DNA from: JBFWUW01 sp050247075
Lineage (GTDB): Bacteria; Planctomycetota; Planctomycetia; Pirellulales; JBFWUW01
DNA: 15,166 bases
Reading direction: 5' to 3'
Assembly (NCBI GenBank): GCA_050247075.1
Contig: JBFWUW010000112.1
Location: 1 to 15,166, forward strand
Part shown: positions 6,042 to 11,908 of the stretch, piece by piece
Layout of the letters: each line of letters opens with the position of its first letter
Numbering within the stretch: the first letter of the stretch is position 1
Notes under the pieces: model-generated
Told to the model about the DNA's origin: nothing
The model's input: the letters and a program-made list of their open reading frames with translations, nothing else
Databases searched by the model: none
Made by a program: the position numbers and the translations under genes

Positions 6042-7091
6042 CTACACCACGCCGACCGGTTCCAACAGCCGCGACCAGCGGCGGTCGGGGCGAGCTTCCC
6101 AGCCGCGCTTGTGATAGGCATAGCCCACGATCAGCGGCACGGCCAGCGTGGCTTCGCTAAAGACCATCTGCTCGTAGACGGTATCGACCTTGCCCCAGCT
6201 TGAAGCCTCTTTGAGCGTCGAGCTGGAGAGAGCGCCGTCGCGGACATCGGCCACGGTGATTTGCACGGCGTATTTGTGCATCGGGGCGTCAAAGCCCAGT
6301 ATTTCCGCCGCCACCACGATATCTTGCGTGAAATTCTTGGGAACGCCGCCACCCAGCATAAAGATGCCGGTCGAGGGGTTCTTGATCTTGAGCTGCGTCA
6401 ATTCATAAAAATCCTTGGCGCTGTCCAGGCTGACCTTGGGCCCGTCGCCGCGGGCGTGCTGGTGCGCCACCAGCCCAAAACCGGCAGAACAGTCAGAAAA
6501 GGCGGGGCAGAAAATGGGTACATCTTGCTCGTAGGCGGCCAGCACCAGCGACTCGCGCGTTTTGCCATGCTCCGCCAGATACTCGCCCATCTTGTGAATG
6601 AACTCCCGGGACGAGTGGGGCCGCGGCGGCAGATCGTCGGCGATTTTGCGGGTGACGTCGTCGCAAATCCGCAGTTCGTCCTCGTCAATCAGCGTGTCGT
6701 AGATGCGGTCGATGGCGTTCTCGCGCAGCATGCCATCTTCCATGCCCGACTTGAGCGATTCATCGGCGATGTAATGCCGGAAGCCCAGCCCCTCGAAAAA
6801 GTCCTGATCGACGATATTCGCGCCAGTGCTGACGATAGCATCGACCATGCGGTTGCGGATCATGTCGATGAAGACCCGCTTCAGCCCGGCGCTGACCATC
6901 GACCCGGCCAGGCACAAAATGACGCCGCAGTCGGTGTCGCGCAACATGCGGTCGTATATATCGGCCGCGCGGTGCAGGTCGCGGGCGGAAAAAGCCATGT
7001 GCTGCATGGCCTCGACCAGGGGCACGACATTGTGCCGGGTGATGTCGATATGTTCGATGGTCCGCGACAGCAACTCGCTCTTGGAAGGCAT
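6042..7091 (-). CDS. Deoxyhypusine synthase family protein
   Basis: This 349-aa cytoplasmic protein starts at ATG 7091-7089, 7 nt after TAGGAG; the frame is open upstream but the match begins here. It aligns by eye with deoxyhypusine synthase (DHS): the NAD-binding stretch LAGSMVSAGL (61-70), MVDAIVSTGAN (82-92), CPAFSD (195-200), FMLGGGVPKNF (244-254) and, most telling, KEASSWGK (294-301), where Lys301 matches the catalytic lysine (human Lys329) and Glu295 matches Glu323. DHS moves the aminobutyl group of spermidine to eIF5A, which bacteria lack. Bacterial members are therefore thought to act on small polyamines; some make homospermidine or related products. The spermidine-binding segment of human DHS (FDGSDSG) is replaced here by VRDGALSSS, so the acceptor or donor may differ. 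Confidence 0.87.
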   Translation of the reverse strand: MPSKSELLSRTIEHIDITRHNVVPLVEAMQHMAFSARDLHRAADIYDRMLRDTDCGVILCLAGSMVSAGLKRVFIDMIRNRMVDAIVSTGANIVDQDFFEGLGFRHYIADESLKSGMEDGMLRENAIDRIYDTLIDEDELRICDDVTRKIADDLPPRPHSSREFIHKMGEYLAEHGKTRESLVLAAYEQDVPIFCPAFSDCSAGFGLVAHQHARGDGPKVSLDSAKDFYELTQLKIKNPSTGIFMLGGGVPKNFTQDIVVAAEILGFDAPMHKYAVQITVADVRDGALSSSTLKEASSWGKVDTVYEQMVFSEATLAVPLIVGYAYHKRGWEARPDRRWSRLLEPVGVV

Positions 7092-7404
7092 TCCAAAACT
7101 CCTAACACAAGCAACCAATCTGGGCGCGTCTATGCGGCGACGCTCCGCAGCCGTGAATGGGGTATTGTATCGCAACCGGTAAGAGAGAAAAGGACCGCGC
7201 TGGAACGGCAGACATTTGAAAATAATGCAACGATAGCGGGCCACCTCGTTGCCGTGGGTGGCACTTGGCTGTAGGAGCCGTCTCCGATGGCGACCATGGG
7301 CGTTCCATCCTGGAGGGCCGAGACCGCCAAAAACGCCGTATCCTGAGGCCGGATTGCGCATCGCGGCCGAGTCAACGCCGGGATCGTGCTGCCCCGCCAA
7401 GAGA
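7092..7404. other. Gene-free stretch upstream of the DHS-like gene
   Basis: No ORF here has a credible start, ribosome-binding site or recognisable product. A possible leftward -10 box, TACAAT (complement of 7164-7169), lies about 72 bp before the DHS-like start, with no good -35 partner. At 7270-7300 there is a GC-rich run containing GGAGCCGTCTCC that looks like degenerate intergenic repeat DNA, but I could not pair it convincingly. Otherwise I see nothing in it. Confidence 0.35.
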
Positions 7405-7532
7405 AGAACCACGAATCAAACGAATCCAGCGAATGAACCTCCACAGTGGAAACTGGCTTGCGGAAAAGGGGGCGGGCAGCGACTAGAAGAACTCGTACCG
7501 TAGGAATGCTAATTCGTTAGATTCGTGGTTCT
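7405..7532. repeat. Spaced 21-bp inverted repeat
   Basis: The left arm at 7405-7425 (reads AGAACCACGAATC, then A, then AACGAAT) and the right arm at 7512-7532 are reverse complements at 20 of 21 positions, separated by 86 bp. The left arm continues as an imperfect 9-bp repeat (ACGAATCAA, ACGAATCCA, GCGAATGAA at 7411-7437). The interior has no ORF and no further strong pairing. The layout fits a small non-autonomous element or paired copies of a dispersed intergenic repeat; I saw no obvious target-site duplication. Confidence 0.55.
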
Positions 7533-7613
7533 CACCAAGCCTCGTCTAATTGCCGGTGCCCATTCAACTCGCTGGCAATGCATTATCTTCAATTGTCTGC
7601 CGGAACGGCTTTG

Positions 7614-7988
7614 TCAGAACGGTACTTCGTCGCCAGCGTTGTCGGTGACGTTACTCTCGTCCGCGTTGGCCTGGGACTGCCCGGCGGCTTGTTTTAACTG
7701 GTCCTTGGCTGCTTTCTTGGCGGCCTGGCCCGCGATACGTTGCTCGATCGAGCGGGGGTCGTCCGGTTGGCGCTTGCCAAAGCGTTTGAAGTAACACTCT
7801 TCAATGAATTGCGGCAGCGGCAACTTCCACGGTTGTTGCTTGTTGTTTGATATCTTGCCAAGCTTGTGGGGGTTCAGGCCCATCTCGCGGGCCATCTGTA
7901 CATGCGCGTGCGACAAGCGGAACTTGGACCGGGCTTCAATCCACGGGCGAAGCTTGTTGGGGATGAACAGTTTTTTCTGCTTTGCCAT
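7614..7988 (-). CDS. Conserved small protein of unknown function
   Basis: This 124-aa protein starts at ATG 7988-7986 (MAKQKKLFIPNKLRPW); an open frame further upstream overlaps the divergent gene and is rejected. I recognise the N-terminal 80 residues as resembling a widespread uncharacterised bacterial protein: FIPNKLRPWIEAR (8-20), LSHAHVQMAREMGLNP (25-40), NKQQPWKLPLPQFIEECYFKRFG (49-71). The middle segment could form a helix-turn-helix, and the protein is rich in Lys and Arg, so nucleic-acid binding is possible but unproven. Residues about 80-124 are a low-complexity, Ala/Gln/Lys-rich tail ending in an acidic DEVPF. There is no clear ribosome-binding site. It is divergent from the membrane protein gene at 8134. 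Confidence 0.7.
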   Translation of the reverse strand: MAKQKKLFIPNKLRPWIEARSKFRLSHAHVQMAREMGLNPHKLGKISNNKQQPWKLPLPQFIEECYFKRFGKRQPDDPRSIEQRIAGQAAKKAAKDQLKQAAGQSQANADESNVTDNAGDEVPF

Positions 7989-8133
7989 GAGCGGAAGGGG
8001 TCTGGTCCAAGAACTTGCCTGGCGCGCGCTGCGCTGCCCATCAAAAGCGTAGAGCCGTCCAGGGTCGAAAGCAAGCCGGCAATTGCTTGCCGCCAGGTGG
8101 CAAAGAGCATTCTGTTGCGGCAGAATAGCCGGC

Positions 8134-8640
8134 ATGCCCGCAAGCGACCCTGTACCGCAGCCAACCGCCACCGACCATCGCTTGCTGCGTTGGCTGGCGC
8201 TGGGGCATTTTGTGCTGGCGGTTGCGACATTGTACTTTGTGCATACCGGCTATCTGCGGTTGCAAGACGGATTTGCCGTGGTGGAAGATACGGGCCGGCC
8301 GATTCCGGAAGAGTACGAATCGCTGTACGAAATACTGGCCAGGATGCAGCCCTCCGGCCCTGGCCGCGAAGACGACTTGCGTTTGATGCTGGGCCTGGTG
8401 TTGGTATTGCTGGGAGCAACACTGATCGCCCTGTCGCTCGTCCATGCCGCCGTGCTGGCGTTGGTGGGACGATGGATGCTGCGCCGCCAGCGGCACACGC
8501 TTTGCGTTGTGTTTTCGTTCTTTGATTTGACCTATATCCCGCCAGGCATGTTGCTCAGCCTGTTTGCTTTGATCGTGCTGTACCGCCCTGGCGTTAAGCA
8601 ACTGTTTTTGGCCGCGGCCAAGCCGCCGCCGTTACCGTAA
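8134..8640 (+). CDS. Small membrane protein of unknown function (three or four TM helices)
   Basis: This 168-aa protein uses ATG 8134 (MPASDPVPQPTATDH); an ATG at 8083 adds an unlikely leader. Hydrophobic segments lie at about residues 17-37, 83-115 (long enough for one helix plus a turn or two helices) and 125-150. A roughly 45-residue polar region separates the first two. The last part, HTLCVVFSFFDLTYIPPGMLL followed by SLFALIVLYRPGVKQLF, resembles the C-terminal membrane hairpin found in many short uncharacterised bacterial membrane proteins. No function can be given. It is divergent from the small protein at 7614-7988 and converges on leuS. Confidence 0.65.
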   Translation: MPASDPVPQPTATDHRLLRWLALGHFVLAVATLYFVHTGYLRLQDGFAVVEDTGRPIPEEYESLYEILARMQPSGPGREDDLRLMLGLVLVLLGATLIALSLVHAAVLALVGRWMLRRQRHTLCVVFSFFDLTYIPPGMLLSLFALIVLYRPGVKQLFLAAAKPPPLP

Positions 8641-8727
8641 CCGCAAAGCTCCTGCATTGCCGGCTGGTTGCGGATAAGCCTGTTTCATTCCGGGCAGGGC
8701 TGTTCGGCATGGACCATTGAAAGCGGC

Positions 8728-8759
8728 GCAAGCCAGCATGGCGGGAGCCATGCGGCTGC
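8728..8759. other. Hairpin between convergent genes, just past the leuS stop
   Basis: GCATGGC (8736-8742) pairs with GCCATGC (8747-8753) around a GGGA loop. Past a bulged A, AGCC (8731-8734) pairs with GGCT (8754-8757), and GC/GC closes the base. The stem starts 6-8 nt after the leuS stop (8765) on the leftward strand. There is no T-run on that side (GCCGCTTTCA follows), so a role as transcript end is only possible. Confidence 0.4.
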
Positions 8760-8764
8760 GGGCA

Positions 8765-11584
8765 TCACCCTTTAACCACAAAATTGACCATGCGGCCCGG
8801 CACCGCCACGACTTTGACCACCGTTTTGCCGGCTAGCTGCTCGGCTACTTTTTCGTCGGCGCGGGCGGCGGCTTCTAGCGCGGCGGCATCGGCGTCGGCG
8901 GGGGTGACAATTCTGCCGCGGAGCTTGCCGTTGATCTGTACCGGAATCTCCACCGTTTGCTCTTTGATCAGGCTTTCGTCGTAAGTCGGCCAGGCGTGGT
9001 AGGCCAAAGTTTGCGAGTGGCCCAGCAGTTGCCACAGTTCCTCGGCCATGTGCGGGGCAAAGGGAGAAAGCAGCAGCACCAGCGACTCCATGGCGGCCTG
9101 GGGGCGGACATCGCACTTGGTGAAGAAGTTGGTGAACTCCATCATCTTGGCGATGGCCGTGTTGAAGGCCAGCTTTTCGATGTCCTCGGTGACCCCTTTG
9201 ATCGTGCGATGCAGCACGCGGGCTTGCTCCTCCGTGGCCGGCGCATCTTGCACGGCGGCATTCAGCAGCAGGTCCTCCGCCCGGTCGTTGACGATCATCC
9301 GCCACACGCGGTCGAGAAACCCGCGGACGCCGTTGACCCCTTTCATGCTCCAGGGCTTCACCGCTTCCAGCGGACCCATGAACATTTCGTACAGCCGCAG
9401 GGCATCGGCCCCGTACTCCTTCACGACATCGTCGGGGTTGACGACATTGCCGCGGCTCTTGGACATCTTCTCGGCCTTCATGGCCAGCTCGTTATCGGTC
9501 CCTTTCTGGAACGGTTTGCCGGCGCGGATTTCAACGTCGGCCTCTGGCACTTCTTGCGGCGCGTCGGGCGAGTCCTCTTTTGACAGGAAGTAGCGCGGCT
9601 CTCCCAGAATCATCCCCTGGTTGACCAGCTTCTGGAAAGGCTCGGGCATGGAGACATGCCCCCGATCGAACAGCACTTTGTGCCAAAAGCGGGAGTAGAG
9701 CAGATGCAGCACCGCATGTTCGGCCCCGCCGATGTACAGATCGACCGGCATCCAGGCCTTTTCGATGGCCGGGTCGATAAAGCGGCCGGCGTTATTGGGG
9801 TCGAGGAACCGCAGATAGTACCAGCACGAACCGGCCCATTGCGGCATGGTGTTGGTCTCCCGCTTGTATTTTACGCCGTCGATGACCGGATAGAGCCAGT
9901 CGGCGGGGGCTTGCTCCAGCGGGGGATCGGCCGTGCCGTGCGACTCAAAGCTGGACAGTTCCGGCAGATCGACCGGCAGCGACTCCGGCGGAATGACGCG
10001 GACCAGGCCCGTCGGTTGTCCGTCGGCATCCAGTTCGCGCAGCACGGGGAATGGCTCGCCCCAAAAATGCTGCCGGCTGAAGAGCCAATCGCGCAGTTTG
10101 TAGTTGACCGCCTGGCGGCCCAGCCCGGCCGCGGCCAGATCGGCGGTGATTTTGTCCTTGAATTTGGCCGTCGGCAGGCCGTCGTACTCGCCGGAGTTGA
10201 TGGCCGTCCCCTGCCCGCTAAAGACCTGCTTGCAAGCCAGATAATCGGCCCGGTGGGGGTCGTTGGCACCCGCGTCGACCACGGCCACGATGGGCAGGTT
10301 AAACCGCGCGGCGAATTCAAAGTCGCGTTCGTCGTGCGCCGGGACCGCCATGATGGCTCCCGTTCCGTAGCCCATCAGCACATAGTCGGCAATCCAGATT
10401 GGAATGGCTTGCCCATTGACGGGGTTGATGGCGTACGAGCCGGTAAACACGCCCGACTTGTCCTTGGCCAGATCGGTTCGATCGAGATCACTCTTGCGGG
10501 CGGCTTTCTCACAGTAAGCCTTGACCTCGGCGGCTTGCGCGGCGGTTGTCAGCCGCTCGGCCTGGGGATGCTCTGGCGCGATCACCATGTAAGTCGCGCC
10601 GAACAGCGTGTCGGGCCGAGTAGTGTAAACGCGGAGCGCGTCTGGCGAAGGCTTGCGGGGAAAAGCAGTCGCGATTTTTGATTCTTGATTTTGGATTTTG
10701 GATTGATCGCCGACGTCTGACGGCTGATGGCGGATAGCTGACGGCTTTCCGCTACCATCTTGCGCCGCCTCTCCCACGAGGAAATCGACTTCCGCGCCGG
10801 TGCTGCGGCCGATCCAGTTGCGTTGCAGGGCTTTGATACCCTCGGACCAGTCGAGATTGGCCAGGTCGCTTTCCAGGCGGTCGGCGTAGGCGGTAATCCG
10901 CAGCATCCATTGCCGCAACGGCAGGCGGACAACAGGGTGCCCGCCGCGCTCGCTGACGCCGCCGATGACCTCTTCGTTGGAGAGAACCGTGGCCAATTCG
11001 GGGCACCAATTGACGGGGGCCTCAATCTGATAGGCCAGCCGGTGTTCGTCTTGGTAGCGGCGGATCGCCGTTTCGCCCTGCTTTTTTACGTCGTCGGGAA
11101 TAGGGAGTTCGGTGATCGGCCGGCCGCGTTGTTGCTGGCTGTCGAACCAGGTATCAAACAGCACCAGAAAAATCCATTGCGTCCAGCGGAAGTACCCTAC
11201 ATCGGTAGTGGCCAGTTCCCGCTGCCAGTCGTAACTAAAGCCCAGCATTTTGAGCTGCCGGCGGAACGTGTTGATGTTTTCGTTGGTGGTGATCCGCGGC
11301 GGGGTGCCTGTTTTTTTGGCGTGCTGCTCGGCCGGCAGTCCGAACGCGTCCCAACCCATGGGGTGCATCACGCTCTTGCCGATCATGCGGCTGTAGCGGC
11401 AGACGATATCGGTCGCGGTGTACCCCTCTGGGTGGCCCACATGCAGCCCGTTGCCGCTGGGATAGGGAAACATATCCAGCACGTACAGTTTTTCGCCCGT
11501 CGGCATGGCCGGCGCGGCAAAGGTCTGGTGCTGTTCCCAATACTGTTGCCAGCGGGGTTCGATCGTGGCTGGGTTGTAACGCAT
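8765..11584 (-). CDS. leuS: Leucyl-tRNA synthetase
   Basis: This 939-aa class I aminoacyl-tRNA synthetase charges tRNA-Leu in the cytoplasm. The start is ATG 11584-11582 (MRYNPATIEPRWQQYW); the open frame upstream runs antisense through the neighbouring gene. Motifs in order: HIGH-type HVGH (48-51) in YPSGNGLHVGHPEGY; CP1 editing domain with TTRPDT (321-326) and AHDERD (416-421, whose Asp418 should be the residue that binds the amino acid amine); catalytic return at LRDWLFSRQHFWGEPFPV (498-515); and KMSKS (706-710). The rest is the anticodon-binding and C-terminal domain. Between AEVDFLV and LRVYTTRPDT there are about 46 residues where E. coli LeuRS has under ten, including 24 residues translated from heptamer repeats. 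Catalytic and editing motifs look intact, so the enzyme is probably functional. No clear ribosome-binding site. Confidence 0.97.
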   Translation of the reverse strand: MRYNPATIEPRWQQYWEQHQTFAAPAMPTGEKLYVLDMFPYPSGNGLHVGHPEGYTATDIVCRYSRMIGKSVMHPMGWDAFGLPAEQHAKKTGTPPRITTNENINTFRRQLKMLGFSYDWQRELATTDVGYFRWTQWIFLVLFDTWFDSQQQRGRPITELPIPDDVKKQGETAIRRYQDEHRLAYQIEAPVNWCPELATVLSNEEVIGGVSERGGHPVVRLPLRQWMLRITAYADRLESDLANLDWSEGIKALQRNWIGRSTGAEVDFLVGEAAQDGSGKPSAIRHQPSDVGDQSKIQNQESKIATAFPRKPSPDALRVYTTRPDTLFGATYMVIAPEHPQAERLTTAAQAAEVKAYCEKAARKSDLDRTDLAKDKSGVFTGSYAINPVNGQAIPIWIADYVLMGYGTGAIMAVPAHDERDFEFAARFNLPIVAVVDAGANDPHRADYLACKQVFSGQGTAINSGEYDGLPTAKFKDKITADLAAAGLGRQAVNYKLRDWLFSRQHFWGEPFPVLRELDADGQPTGLVRVIPPESLPVDLPELSSFESHGTADPPLEQAPADWLYPVIDGVKYKRETNTMPQWAGSCWYYLRFLDPNNAGRFIDPAIEKAWMPVDLYIGGAEHAVLHLLYSRFWHKVLFDRGHVSMPEPFQKLVNQGMILGEPRYFLSKEDSPDAPQEVPEADVEIRAGKPFQKGTDNELAMKAEKMSKSRGNVVNPDDVVKEYGADALRLYEMFMGPLEAVKPWSMKGVNGVRGFLDRVWRMIVNDRAEDLLLNAAVQDAPATEEQARVLHRTIKGVTEDIEKLAFNTAIAKMMEFTNFFTKCDVRPQAAMESLVLLLSPFAPHMAEELWQLLGHSQTLAYHAWPTYDESLIKEQTVEIPVQINGKLRGRIVTPADADAAALEAAARADEKVAEQLAGKTVVKVVAVPGRMVNFVVKG
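10673..10744. repeat. Two abutting heptamer arrays inside the leuS coding region
   Basis: On the plus strand, GATTTTT, GATTCTT, GATTTTG, GATTTTG and GATTGAT follow one another at 10673-10707. After nine bases, CTGACGG, CTGATGG, CGGATAG and CTGACGG follow at 10717-10744. The block is 72 bp, exactly 24 codons, so the leuS frame is kept; it encodes residues 281-304 (PSAIRHQPSD then VGDQSKIQNQESKI). Composition differs from the flanking leuS sequence, with T-rich then G-rich strands. Confidence 0.8.
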
Positions 11585-11741
11585 GAGCAATTCTGGCTTT
11601 GCAAAAGTGAGGAACAGGCGGCAACCACCGGCCGATATCAGCCTGCCCCCCAAGGACACGAGCCAGGCGAACCGCGTTCGCCATCTCGCGGCAAGATCGT
11701 TCGTAAGACCGCGAATTCTAGCCGTTTGAGGCCATGCGGCA
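11585..11741 (-). promoter_or_regulatory. leuS upstream region with a promoter candidate
   Basis: Reading leftward, TTGCCG (complement of 11737-11742) and TAGAAT (complement of 11715-11720) are spaced 16 bp apart and match the sigma70 consensus at 4/6 and 5/6 positions. They would give a leader of roughly 125 nt before leuS. In that leader a 7-bp hairpin, GGCGAAC (11666-11672) with GTTCGCC (11676-11682), has a 3-nt loop. I see no T-box sequence or leucine-rich leader peptide. Confidence 0.3.
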
Positions 11742-11769
11742 AAGGATGAAGGCGAAAGGATGAAGGATG
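11742..11769. repeat. Four-unit heptamer tandem repeat
   Basis: Four consecutive 7-bp units are AAGGATG, AAGGCGA, AAGGATG and AAGGATG. The array sits between the outward-facing promoter candidates of leuS and the large secreted-protein gene. It has the same period as the arrays at 138-172 and 10673-10744 but a different unit. Confidence 0.75.
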
Positions 11770-11791
11770 AAACCAGGGGCGCTGAGGCGGG

Positions 11792-11820
11792 TAGATAGAC
11801 GCCGCCGGGGCACCTATAAT
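11792..11820 (+). promoter_or_regulatory. sigma70-like promoter for the large secreted-protein gene
   Basis: A perfect -10 box TATAAT (11815-11820) is preceded, 17 bp upstream, by TAGATA (11792-11797), which matches the -35 consensus at four positions. Transcription would start near 11827 and give a leader of about 80 nt to the ATG at 11909. It is the best promoter-like sequence I found in the window. Confidence 0.55.
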
Positions 11821-11908
11821 CCCAGGCATCAAGTGGTTGGAATGCATTCCCGCCGGCTGCCTCGGCCAACTTCAATTGACTGGGCAAGCTGTTTTCCTGG
11901 AGATCACC

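Noticed and set aside
6261..7274. 337-codon plus-strand open frame opposite the DHS-like gene
   Set aside because: The minus strand encodes a protein with clear family motifs; the plus-strand translation shows none.
8957..11749. Long plus-strand open frames (208-341 codons at 8957, 9656 and 10760) opposite leuS
   Set aside because: They mirror the codon pattern of leuS in GC-rich DNA, show no domain, and lie wholly antisense to a clear essential gene.
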